Translations under genes and position numbers: made by a program
DNA from: Candidatus Colwellbacteria bacterium RIFCSPLOWO2_02_FULL_44_20b
Lineage (GTDB): Bacteria > Patescibacteriota > Minisyncoccia > UBA6257 > Colwellbacteraceae
DNA length: 21,855 nucleotides
Reading direction: 5' to 3'
Assembly (NCBI GenBank): GCA_001817765.1
Contig: MHIZ01000016.1
Span: 1 to 21,855 of the forward strand
Shown: positions 1-7,424 of the stretch, piece after piece
Layout: each line of letters begins with the position of its first letter
Position numbering within the stretch: position 1 is the stretch's first letter
The notes under the pieces: generated by a model
The model's input: the letters and a program-made list of their open reading frames with translations, nothing else
Told to the model about the DNA's origin: nothing
Database searches by the model: none

Positions 1-1891
1 TGATTGCCTCCTCGGCTTCCCGCACTTCTTTCAAGAGGTTCTTGTGCTTTTTTCGTCCGTGATAGAAATTGTATCCTACAAAGCCCCCCAAAATAACCGC
101 GGCTATGAAGAGAATAAGCGCGAGGAGAAGATAGAGTGTTTCGTAGCTTAACCGCGAAGCACCAACTTGGAAGGCAGTCTGACTTACACTAATTTGTTGT
201 TGCGGACCCGGCGGACTTTCTTCGTTGCCGATCCGAAGCTGTGTCCAGAGAAGATAATTTCCGGTGACAAGGAGTTCGGGGCGCGTATAGAACCAGTCCC
301 CTTTTTTATCAGAGGCGATAATCGTGCTTGTAATTTGCCCGTCTTTTAGACTTTGAACGTAGATTGTGACAAGTCCATTTGAAACTTCTGTTCGTCCGCC
401 AACGTAAAATACATCTTCGTTTGTAATATGCTTTGAAATTGAAGTAATAATCGGTGGCGGAAGAGGCACTTCATTTTGTTGAGACTGAGCTTTTACGGAC
501 TCAACGGCTCCTCCAAGAAGTCCACCCAATAAAAAGAATACAAGAACCGCTTTCATACCCTTCACATAGGCTTTTTGCTTTTCTTCCAAATATTTCAGGC
601 GTTCCCTAATTGTCGGATCATTGAGAGCGCCGGCGAGATGGCGCAATTCAATGTTTCTTCTCCATCGCGCGGTGAGCCACCAGCCGTAACTTAGAGCAAG
701 AACAAGAAGCGTGCCTCCCATAAGAACAAACACCCAGGGAATCACGAGATTATCAGTGACTCCTAAACCTGAATCAGAGATGCTAAATAAAGGATTTACA
801 ATACTTAATTGCTGTGTTACCTCCCGTATATTACCCGCTCTATCAAAGGCGCGGATAATAACATCGTATTTTCCGATATTCAGCATTTCGGAAATATAAC
901 GACTTTCGGTTTCGATGAAGAAGTTTTCTTCGGACTGTTCGGGAGCAGTAGAAATATTTTCAATATCGAGTGGGACGATTTTCAACTCGTAGTGATCTAT
1001 ACCTGAAAGATTGTCGGTTGTCGCGAGGTTTATAATCGGCTGTTTGCTTGTTGTACGTGCTCCAGGAACAATATCAACCTTGAATTCAGCTGGAGGAGTT
1101 GAGTCAATCTTTACAGCAAAATGCGTTACACCGCCCCAGGCATCATCACGTAGGGCTTTGATGTGAAAGTAATAAAGTCCATCTTCAAGATTCTTATAGG
1201 CGACACCAGTTGCTGTACTTTCAGAAATGTCATCGGGGGTATCTACCGGTTCGTTATTTAGAATATAACTGTAGGCTGTTACTCTTCCTTCGGGAACCCA
1301 ATCAAACAAAGCTGTTGTATTTTTATTCCACTGTGTTCCGTCGGGATGCGTTGGAGAGATGACCGTTGGTCCCGCTGGAGGCGGAAGGACAAGATTAAAG
1401 ATTCCCCCACTTTTATTTGTTAAAATATTTGTCCCGAGCCCGTCGTTTAAAAGTACCTTTGACTCATCAGAGAACGTTACTGTCGCTGTACCGATGGATT
1501 TTACACGGAAAGTTATTGTTGAAATAATTCCGCTTGACGTGTTAATGCCTGGAGACGGAATTCCTCCCTGGAAACGAATTGTACCGGTCTGATTGTTAAA
1601 AGTCGGCTGAGAAACCCAGACGCCAACGATTGACTGGCCGAGTGAAGGAGAGACAACCTGCAATTTATCCGGAGGGAATTTTAAATTTACATCGACAGCA
1701 TTGATCGATTGTCCATTTGTGTTTAGAACAACCGAGACATCAAACGTGTTATTGACGATGTAACTACCCGAGGCGGGACGCAAAAAAAGCGAAGCACCGC
1801 CTTGTTGGGCGTTTGCTAAGGGAGCGTGTATAAGATACGCGCCCAGAATTACATTTACGCTTATACAGAAGACCGCGAATCGTTTCGCCAC
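1..1891 (-). CDS. Cohesin-domain membrane protein with a second signal-peptide-like segment (C-terminus beyond window)
   Basis: An open minus-strand frame of 630 codons runs off the left edge, so the C-terminus is missing. GTG at 1891 is the only good start: an in-frame TGA lies shortly upstream, and the first 28 residues form a signal peptide ending LANA before QQG. In order I see a cohesin-like beta-sandwich (about 34-167), an Ig/FN3-like domain (176-264), an OmpL47-like domain with the motif NLSGIDHYELKI (271-364), a membrane helix (383-403), a basic cytoplasmic linker (404-445), a second hydrophobic segment (446-464, MKAVLVFFLLGG, then SVKAQSQ), another Ig-like domain with SDKKGDWFY (about 478-572), a third membrane helix (584-606) and a charged tail. 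It is a paralogue of the cohesin gene just upstream, 29 bases away. Role, inferred: a membrane receptor for dockerin-bearing proteins. Family calls are from memory of fold patterns; binding is untested. Confidence 0.8.
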   Translation of the reverse strand, partial: MAKRFAVFCISVNVILGAYLIHAPLANAQQGGASLFLRPASGSYIVNNTFDVSVVLNTNGQSINAVDVNLKFPPDKLQVVSPSLGQSIVGVWVSQPTFNNQTGTIRFQGGIPSPGINTSSGIISTITFRVKSIGTATVTFSDESKVLLNDGLGTNILTNKSGGIFNLVLPPPAGPTVISPTHPDGTQWNKNTTALFDWVPEGRVTAYSYILNNEPVDTPDDISESTATGVAYKNLEDGLYYFHIKALRDDAWGGVTHFAVKIDSTPPAEFKVDIVPGARTTSKQPIINLATTDNLSGIDHYELKIVPLDIENISTAPEQSEENFFIETESRYISEMLNIGKYDVIIRAFDRAGNIREVTQQLSIVNPLFSISDSGLGVTDNLVIPWVFVLMGGTLLVLALSYGWWLTARWRRNIELRHLAGALNDPTIRERLKYLEEKQKAYVKGMKAVLVFFLLGGLLGGAVESVKAQSQQNEVPLPPPIITSISKHITNEDVFYVGGRTEVSNGLVTIYVQSLKDGQITSTIIASDKKGDWFYTRPELLVTGNYLLWTQLRIGNEESPPGPQQQISVSQTAFQVGASRLSYETLYLLLALILFIAAVILGGFVGYNFYHGRKKHKNLLKEVREAEEAI

Positions 1892-1900
1892 CGTATTTTG

Positions 1901-1909
1901 ATTATAGCA
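1901..1909 (-). promoter_or_regulatory. Extended -10 element upstream of the last cohesin gene
   Basis: The minus strand reads TGCTATAAT, a consensus extended -10, ending ten bases before the GTG at 1891. There is no convincing -35 and no Shine-Dalgarno sequence between it and the GTG. Transcription from it would begin within a few bases of the start codon and give an almost leaderless mRNA. It could add an internal start to the operon; it could also be chance in an A/T-rich gap. Confidence 0.4.
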
Positions 1910-1920
1910 GAAATGAAATG

Positions 1921-3057
1921 CTACTCACTAACTTTTCTCCGTCCTCTCATTAGAAGAAAGAGCGCTATGAGTACGCCTATGGTAAAAATAGTACCGATGA
2001 GCGCAATATTTGCTTCCTGAGGAGATCGTTCTATTTCTTTTTCAACGGTATTTCCCGCTTTATCATATGCTCTCACAATAGCTTTTGTGTAAGGACTCAG
2101 TGTTATATAAGGAGACACAACAATTTCCGGCGTTTTATCATCGAGTTGAATTTCGTAGTAATCTATACCAGACATTTCATCTTCAGCAAGGAAGCTAATG
2201 AAATCCTTGTAATCAGTTTCGGAGATACCGGAATTCGCGCGGGCATCTTTTAGTTCTGGCGCTACTGTATCAATCTTAATAAGGTATCGAGAGACGGTGC
2301 TTGCTCCAACTTTTTTAACTGAGAAATAATATATACCATCTTTAAGATCAGAAAGTTCTATATCCCCCATCCATTGAAGCGTTCCTTCCGGTTTGTCAGG
2401 TTCGTTGTCGGGTTCTCCAATTGGATCACGACTTACTAAATAACTATACTCAACGCCGGGTTCTAGATCCCAGTGAATATTAACCTTGTTTGTATTGTAC
2501 CAGCGGCTTTGATCGGCGTGCGTATGAGAGGTTACTTTAATGTAATCTTTGTTTTGTTGTATTATATTTATTTCACTCTCAGAAAATATGACCATAGCTC
2601 TGTCAGCACTTTCACTATTCAAAAGCATTCGGGAGTTTCTATCGAGACTTAGGACGGCTTTACCGTTTGTGTTTCCTTGAATATTAAGCTTTGCCACAAT
2701 ACCGACGCCGTTAAATCCGCCTGGAATACCACCGATTAACGTAAATTTATTTTCTTCAACTTTCGGTTGCTCAACAAATATTTGAAATATTGAATTTGAT
2801 TCGTTGAGACTTAAAATTTCAGCGTTTTTATTGCTGAGGCTTCCTTGTATTTCCGCCGCGTTTATAATTTCGCCTTCTGTATCAAGACGAAGTTCGACAA
2901 TAATATTTTCTCCCACAACAACATCAGCTGTTTGAGGGAAGAAATATAATTTTGCGGCGTATACTGTCTGGCCGAATCCCCCCGTTATAGATATTCCGAG
3001 AGCGAAGACAGAAGCGATTAAAATTTTAACTCGATTAGGCGACATTGCGATTTTCAT
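1921..3057 (-). CDS. Cohesin-domain protein, single C-terminal membrane anchor
   Basis: A 378-residue exported protein. A signal peptide (1-34, ending VYA before AKL) is followed by a cohesin-like domain (about 36-165: strands around LYFFPQTADVVVGENIIVEL, then IGGIPGGF), an Ig/FN3-like domain (172-263, with DGIYYFSVKKV), an OmpL47-like domain (267-343, with EMSGIDYYEIQLDD), a membrane helix (349-370) and a short RGRRK stop-transfer tail. The order and motifs match the next gene downstream, so the two are tandem paralogues. Its start overlaps the end of the dockerin gene by 23 bases, or 11 if the second Met at 3045 is used, which points to translational coupling. No strong ribosome-binding site is visible at either Met. 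Inferred role: membrane-bound receptor for the dockerin of the gene immediately upstream. The cohesin assignment rests on sequence pattern and context, not on a profile search. Confidence 0.82.
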   Translation of the reverse strand: MKIAMSPNRVKILIASVFALGISITGGFGQTVYAAKLYFFPQTADVVVGENIIVELRLDTEGEIINAAEIQGSLSNKNAEILSLNESNSIFQIFVEQPKVEENKFTLIGGIPGGFNGVGIVAKLNIQGNTNGKAVLSLDRNSRMLLNSESADRAMVIFSESEINIIQQNKDYIKVTSHTHADQSRWYNTNKVNIHWDLEPGVEYSYLVSRDPIGEPDNEPDKPEGTLQWMGDIELSDLKDGIYYFSVKKVGASTVSRYLIKIDTVAPELKDARANSGISETDYKDFISFLAEDEMSGIDYYEIQLDDKTPEIVVSPYITLSPYTKAIVRAYDKAGNTVEKEIERSPQEANIALIGTIFTIGVLIALFLLMRGRRKVSE

Positions 3058-3934
3058 CGTTCCAGTTGTACATAAGAATTGAAAAGTCGTTCAAATCGAT
3101 TGTCTTATCACCGTTCAAATCAGCCGGATGATTTTGGGTAACTTGTTTGTGCCAATTGTATAAAAGGATCGAAAGATCAACGATGTCAACTTTATTATCA
3201 CCGTTCAAATCAGCAATGTTGCCGCCCTCAGCGATTTCGAAGTTGAGATTGTCGGAGAACGTGGATAATAGCCCAACATCTTGGAGTTGACTGTTTGTTC
3301 TTAGGGAATATTCTCCGAATTGAAGTTCTTTTGTTTCGAGTATATATGCCCACAAACCATTTTGATCGGCTTTAACTGGAGCAAGTACTTGACTCGCGGC
3401 AAAATTGTTGAAGAGGCGGACTACGCTTTTTGGAAACGTGCTTCCTGATATTTTTAGAACTTTGCCTTGTCTGATTTTGTTTCTATCAGCAGATATCGTA
3501 GGACTTACGACGATATCTGAAATTGTTGTTTTCGTGTTGGGCTGTAGGACGATCGTGATGCTCGACGTAGAAGAATTTCTACCAGAGGCATCTTTAGCCC
3601 AGACGCCGATCGTCGCGAGACCGGCGTCTGTTGTTATTGTTTTCTCGAATATTCCTTTTTTATCAGCAAGCAGTGTCGCGATAACACCCCTGTTTTTAAG
3701 AACAGTGATACCCGCGTCGGGATAAGCGTACCCTTTCACAGCGAGTTTTGCTTGTTGTACTTCAACTCCTCCTGAACTTCCTCCTATGAGTACTTGGGGA
3801 AGTTCAACAACTTCGCCCTCGATTGTTACAGAAATTCCGATATCGCGTTCAATCTCAGCTTGCGCGAAGCTTTGAGGCGGATTCAACAAAGACAAACTAA
3901 GTATTCCGACAATTATCGCGATGCATAATTTCAT
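3035..3934 (-). CDS. Exported protein with Ig-like domains and C-terminal type I dockerin
   Basis: A 299-residue secreted protein. A signal peptide (1-24, SFA before QAE) is followed by two Ig-like beta-sandwich modules (about 62-130 and 140-233), which share the motif seen as ADKKGIFEK and ADQNGLWAY, and then a dockerin (238-292). The dockerin has two textbook 12-residue calcium loops, DLNGDNKVDIVD (242-253) and DLNGDKTIDLND (272-283), with acidic or Asn ligands at loop positions 1, 3, 5, 9 and 12, each followed by a helix ending in YNW. There is no membrane anchor and no catalytic domain, so attachment would have to come from dockerin binding to a cohesin, and two candidate cohesins are the next genes. 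A good Shine-Dalgarno sequence (AGAGGG) precedes ATG 3934. The Ig module is also found in the second extracellular part of the gene at 1-1891. The dockerin call is firm; partner choice is inference. Confidence 0.9.
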   Translation of the reverse strand: MKLCIAIIVGILSLSLLNPPQSFAQAEIERDIGISVTIEGEVVELPQVLIGGSSGGVEVQQAKLAVKGYAYPDAGITVLKNRGVIATLLADKKGIFEKTITTDAGLATIGVWAKDASGRNSSTSSITIVLQPNTKTTISDIVVSPTISADRNKIRQGKVLKISGSTFPKSVVRLFNNFAASQVLAPVKADQNGLWAYILETKELQFGEYSLRTNSQLQDVGLLSTFSDNLNFEIAEGGNIADLNGDNKVDIVDLSILLYNWHKQVTQNHPADLNGDKTIDLNDFSILMYNWNDENRNVA

Positions 3935-3961
3935 TATTCCCTCTATTTATAGTGAGTTTGA

Positions 3962-4891
3962 TTAACTCCCGGAACTATTTCCTTTGAAGATGATACGAAA
4001 CGCTATTCCGAGGCGCTTTCTTGCTTTGATTATAAGAACAAGAAGCACAAGAATTATAGCGCCGATTACCGCGAGAGCTTTCCATGGAATGACCCAGTAT
4101 ACAGTTACTGCCGATACAGGTTCGTTTGTTGCTCCATAAATCGCGGCGAGTGTTGCTTCGTAGCGTCCGAATTGACCGCCTTGTTCAAGTGGAATGTCAA
4201 CTTTTCTCACACTATTCGGTAAGACATTCAATTGCGGAAGATCAACTCTCGCGATTTCACCTCCCAGCATATTCTTTACGAGTACGAATCCGCGCGGTTT
4301 TAAGTGGACCGTACCTTCGTTTGAGAATCGGGCGGTAATGGTTTCTGGTCCGTATTCTGAGAATTCGGGAACAGTAAATTCAAGAACGCTCATATCCTCA
4401 CGAACTTCTCCCGCAACATTTAAAAGGAGCAATGAGCCGATTTTTTGAACAACTCCAACTCCACTACTGCCTTCACCTGGCGTTCCGCCTGTTGAAGCAA
4501 GGATAGAGGCATAATGCCCTCCAGGTTCAGCACTTATAGGAACATCAATTGTAAACTCAACCATCTGCGAAGATCGTGGCGCTAACGAGAAACTTGCCGG
4601 GGTAAGCCCAACCCACTTCGCGAGACCATACCCTGTTTCTTCTCCAGCTTCCTTTACTAATACTTCTCCTTTTTCACCCGCGGCAACGAAGTCCTGGACG
4701 GTCATTTCAACGGACATTACGCTTTCCGTATCGTTATAAATACGAACAATGTTCGAGATTTTTTCTCCCGGATTACCGTTGACTTCAAAGTTTAATGGAG
4801 AAATGGAAAGGGCGTATGCCGTTTTAACCCCCGTAATCGCTACCACCCCTAGTAGCGCTCCCACAAGGAGCATTTGAAATCTTGATTTCAT
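3962..4891 (-). CDS. DUF916/DUF3324-like (WxL-interacting-protein-like) membrane partner, copy 2
   Basis: A 309-residue protein. A signal peptide (1-27, AYA before LSIS) is followed by an Ig-like domain (about 28-165; motif GEKISNIVRIYNDT, later PGGHYASIL), a second Ig-like domain (about 166-262; NEGTVHLKPRGFVLVKN), the juxtamembrane motif WVIPWK (266-271), a membrane helix (271-289) and a short basic tail. Two extracellular Ig-like domains plus a C-terminal helix is the layout of Firmicutes WxL-interacting proteins, which bind peptidoglycan and secreted WxL proteins. It is clearly paralogous to the protein encoded at 6343-7422 (see the matched NEGTVHLKPRGFVLVKN / NNGVYFFKSSGYLEIKN blocks). 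It follows the 408-residue exported protein by 25 bases, so that protein is its likely partner. An AAGGA lies about 12 bases before the start, farther than usual. The domain names are a judgement from pattern and would need an HMM search. Confidence 0.68.
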   Translation of the reverse strand: MKSRFQMLLVGALLGVVAITGVKTAYALSISPLNFEVNGNPGEKISNIVRIYNDTESVMSVEMTVQDFVAAGEKGEVLVKEAGEETGYGLAKWVGLTPASFSLAPRSSQMVEFTIDVPISAEPGGHYASILASTGGTPGEGSSGVGVVQKIGSLLLLNVAGEVREDMSVLEFTVPEFSEYGPETITARFSNEGTVHLKPRGFVLVKNMLGGEIARVDLPQLNVLPNSVRKVDIPLEQGGQFGRYEATLAAIYGATNEPVSAVTVYWVIPWKALAVIGAIILVLLVLIIKARKRLGIAFRIIFKGNSSGS

Positions 4892-4916
4892 ATAGATTAG
4901 ATATCCTTGTTAGGAA

Positions 4917-6143
4917 TTAATAGGTTGGCGTCATCACAAAGCTGACGATGTTTTGATAGGCACCGGCGGCTTGTGTATCACTAACGCTCAAACGGTAGCC
5001 GATGTCAGATACATCTCCGCTTACTGCGGTAACGCTCGACATAATATTAGCAACTGTATCGCTGTCAGCAATCGAAGCGATTGTTTTAAAGTATGTGTCG
5101 GCATCATCACAGTCGTTCGTGCCCCAACCGGCGTCTGCTGTCGCGGCCGCATCTCCTCCTCCTGCTATATCAACCATACAATAACCAAAACCGTTGTTTG
5201 TTGATGTTGCCCATTGAGCTTCCGTTGAATCACCACATCCGCTATCACACGTGCCATCAAGAATTGTACTTGAAACAGATTCCAGCTGATCGTCTTCAGC
5301 GACTGTTATAACGTAACCGGTCGCGGCGTTTGTTGAGACGGTTAATCTTTGACAACCATCGATGAACGTTTCATCGTTTGAGCTTGTGATTGTTGGGAAT
5401 GTTACCGCTGTCGCGCTCGTGAGTGCAATTTCAGTACCCGCCGTGTTGTCGTAATCAGCACACTGCGCGTCACTGCGACCAGCAATAGTAAACGCGGCGC
5501 TTTCATCAACTGTGACTGAAACCGTAACGCCCGCAACGAGAGCTACTAAAAGATCTCCACTTCCACCAAAAGTTCCTCCAACTGTAATTGTTGGTGTGTC
5601 CGCGACACCTCCACCAGCGGATTCCGCCGGATTTGTAATTTGCGTGTCACCTGTACCCCCCGAAGTACTCGCGTTTGTTCCAATCTGAACGGTCATAATA
5701 GAACCGCTCGCAACAGCCGTGCTTCCAGCACAATAGGTGAACTGAAACACGCTATTTGTCATAGAGTCTATCTCGAATTGATCAGCGGCGCACGCACCAT
5801 CAACGACCACAACTTTATCCGCTCCATCATCGTCAATGTCGTAGTCTTTCGCGTCGGTGATAGCGAAACCGGTTGTGACGAAATCGAATGTTCCGTCATC
5901 GAAATCGATTGTTAAGGTATCTCCCGCATCAATCGCGTTGTTAATGGTGAATGTTAACGTATGATTTGATGCTTGACCCGGACGAGCGTCAGTGAGTACA
6001 TCTTTCGCTGACTGAATTGCTGCGGCCTTTGTTGACTGTGTAAACATATATATCCCACCCATCATTACGAAAAGTGCGACGATGAGCATTGATACTAATG
6101 TTATTCTTCCTTTGGTATTTTTTATATTCATTACTTTCAACAT
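4917..6143 (-). CDS. Exported surface protein sharing its C-terminal domain with the giant protein
   Basis: A 408-residue protein with an N-terminal hydrophobic segment (14-34) followed by KAAA, a probable signal peptide. Residues about 42-190 form a beta-rich module opening with ASNHTLTF, of a kind I associate with Patescibacteria surface proteins, with an acidic stretch DIDDDGADK. After a G/S/T linker, residues about 205-408 form a domain with seven cysteines (228, 264, 299, 303, 322, 345 and neighbours), a GYVIT strand, a GFGY motif and the ending QAAGAYQNIVSFVMTPTY. The same ending closes the giant protein encoded upstream. No LPxTG signal and no C-terminal membrane helix are present, so surface retention probably depends on the partner encoded 25 bases downstream. 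Two starts are possible, ATG 6143 (inside a small hairpin) and ATG 6131; neither has a strong ribosome-binding site. Function is unknown; an adhesin or coat-like subunit is the inference. Confidence 0.75.
   Translation of the reverse strand: MLKVMNIKNTKGRITLVSMLIVALFVMMGGIYMFTQSTKAAAIQSAKDVLTDARPGQASNHTLTFTINNAIDAGDTLTIDFDDGTFDFVTTGFAITDAKDYDIDDDGADKVVVVDGACAADQFEIDSMTNSVFQFTYCAGSTAVASGSIMTVQIGTNASTSGGTGDTQITNPAESAGGGVADTPTITVGGTFGGSGDLLVALVAGVTVSVTVDESAAFTIAGRSDAQCADYDNTAGTEIALTSATAVTFPTITSSNDETFIDGCQRLTVSTNAATGYVITVAEDDQLESVSSTILDGTCDSGCGDSTEAQWATSTNNGFGYCMVDIAGGGDAAATADAGWGTNDCDDADTYFKTIASIADSDTVANIMSSVTAVSGDVSDIGYRLSVSDTQAAGAYQNIVSFVMTPTY
4920..5531 (-). other. Shared C-terminal surface domain, copy in the 408-residue protein
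   Basis: This stretch encodes residues about 205-408. It contains the ordered motifs TGYVIT, GFGY and QAAGAYQNIVSFVMTPTY, matching NGYSIT, GFGY and QAAGQYQNTVIYVLTPQF at the end of the giant protein. Position at the extreme C-terminus, and a DUF916-like gene directly downstream in both cases, suggest a docking domain analogous to WxL domains. A WxL tripeptide was not found. Confidence 0.6.
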
Positions 6144-6156
6144 CTATTTGTAGATG
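6141..6156. repeat. Small hairpin covering a candidate start codon
   Basis: CATCTATTTGTAGATG is a perfect 6-base inverted repeat with a 4-base loop. On the minus strand the 3' arm contains the ATG at 6143, so the first possible start of the 408-residue protein would be paired in the mRNA while the ATG at 6131 stays open. The stem is short and A/T-rich, so a regulatory role is only a possibility. Confidence 0.35.
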
Positions 6157-6342
6157 TATTACTTAATTGACCTTTTATCTTAATTTTTATTTAAGTTTTG
6201 ACCTTTGTTATTTTTATACGAAACATTCGCCACGCATCAACCGGCGCAACGTTTGACTGTTTTATTATACAACGCCAATTATTCCGTGAAGAGGCAAGGT
6301 TATCCACACAGAGGTTCATTTTTAGTAAAGAGTCTCTAATTC
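6144..6342 (-). promoter_or_regulatory. Gap with a candidate internal promoter (TTGATG, 16 bases, TATAAA)
   Basis: This is the only sizeable gap inside the minus-strand locus. On the minus strand TTGATG (6240-6235) is followed after 16 bases by TATAAA (6218-6213), a reasonable sigma-70-like pair that would start transcription about 65 bases before the 408-residue gene. A second TATAAT lies at about 6270-6265 with no clear -35. No terminator-like hairpin with a T run follows the stop at 6343, so read-through from the giant gene is also likely. I see no RNA gene in the gap. Confidence 0.45.
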
Positions 6343-7422
6343 TCATCCAATACTGACCGGCGGAGACGAAGGTGGGCCAGCTTTCAAAAGAACTTGAATA
6401 GCTATCTTCAGACGAGAACCGAATTTTTTGATAAAAAATATTATGAGGAATAACCCGATAATAACAGGGAGCCAGAATTTCCACGGGATTACCCAAAAAC
6501 TTACAGTTTTTACGATAGGTGGTTCGTTTGGAACGCTTAATGTGAGCGTGGCTGTATAGGGACCGACGTACGAGTTGGTGTCTAGTGTGTAGTAAATGGT
6601 GCGTAGAAAACGGGAGAACCACGATTTTCCTTCAAGATTTTCAGGGGGAGGAACGACTTCGATATCTAATGAGCGAATACGATTTGGAAGAAGGTATCTT
6701 TCGGAAAGTTCAACTTTCTTGACCGTTTTTCCGAATATGTTTTTAATTTCCAGATATCCGGAAGATTTGAAGAAGTAAACACCATTATTCTTTACTTTTG
6801 CCGTAAGCTTTTTAATCGCACTATCAAAGACACCAGCTTTTGCTTCTCCTAGGAATAAGTTACCGACTCTTTCTTCTTCCGATTCGATGCCAAGAATTTC
6901 AGCAGTATACGAGATTTTTGTTCCCTCGAGCGTAAAAGACGGAATTTTAATGAAAAATAAAACCCCTAATTCCGGAATTGACCGCATCCCATTTTCTTCG
7001 AAATAATGTTCAGGTAGAGTCGCCTCAAGTCGCATCATCGCGAGATATGTTCCAGGAGAAACATCATCGGGCGGCGTTATCGTAAAATCAATCTTTCTTG
7101 ACCCGTCTTTGCCTTCAAGAATAAAATTCTTGGGCTTCACATCAAACCAAAGCGCCGAATTCAAGCCAGGTTCGGTGACAATAAACTCAATTTCATCAGA
7201 ATCTTCTTTTAAGTTCCAGGGGCTTATTTCAATGGCGATAGGCAACGTGGCTTCTGTAATGTTGAAAGCGGCGAGATCATCCGTGTAGCTTCCTCCGGGA
7301 AGAATTTCTACATCAAAAATATTTTTAGTTGTCGCGAAACCAATCTCGACAGCTCTAGCAACTGAAACGGTTGCTCCTATAATCAATCCCCCGCTTAAAA
7401 TTCCTATAATAAATTTATTCAT
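6343..7422 (-). CDS. DUF916/DUF3324-like membrane partner, copy 1
   Basis: A 359-residue protein starting two bases after the stop of the giant gene, so translation is probably coupled; no Shine-Dalgarno sequence is visible. A signal peptide (1-24, ARA before VEIG) leads into an Ig-like domain (about 25-170, with PGTYLAMM), a second Ig-like domain (about 200-308, with NNGVYFFKSSGYLEIKN and YVGPYTATL), WVIPWK (310-315), a membrane helix (316-332) and a basic then proline-rich tail. It matches the 309-residue paralogue at 3962-4891 block by block but carries an extra segment around 256-284 (ENLEGKSWFSRFLRTIYY). The family pattern is that of WxL-interacting proteins, whose two domains bind peptidoglycan and a secreted partner. 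Context suggests that it holds or displays the giant protein. It ends in TGA, with a TAA six codons later. Confidence 0.7.
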   Translation of the reverse strand: MNKFIIGILSGGLIIGATVSVARAVEIGFATTKNIFDVEILPGGSYTDDLAAFNITEATLPIAIEISPWNLKEDSDEIEFIVTEPGLNSALWFDVKPKNFILEGKDGSRKIDFTITPPDDVSPGTYLAMMRLEATLPEHYFEENGMRSIPELGVLFFIKIPSFTLEGTKISYTAEILGIESEEERVGNLFLGEAKAGVFDSAIKKLTAKVKNNGVYFFKSSGYLEIKNIFGKTVKKVELSERYLLPNRIRSLDIEVVPPPENLEGKSWFSRFLRTIYYTLDTNSYVGPYTATLTLSVPNEPPIVKTVSFWVIPWKFWLPVIIGLFLIIFFIKKFGSRLKIAIQVLLKAGPPSSPPVSIG

Positions 7423-7424
7423 TC

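Noticed and set aside
3035..3934. Cellulosome component
   Set aside because: The dockerin is real, but no glycoside hydrolase, carbohydrate esterase or scaffoldin repeat is visible in the window.
6300..6308. A perfect DnaA box (TTATCCACA) in the 199-base gap
   Set aside because: It is single, with no cluster, AT-rich unwinding region or dnaA/dnaN gene nearby; one such 9-mer in a window this size is not surprising.
6191..6622. A 143-codon minus-strand frame overlapping the end of the 359-residue gene
   Set aside because: It is out of frame with a well-supported gene, lacks a domain or signal, and is Arg/His/Tyr/Ser-rich as expected of a shadow.
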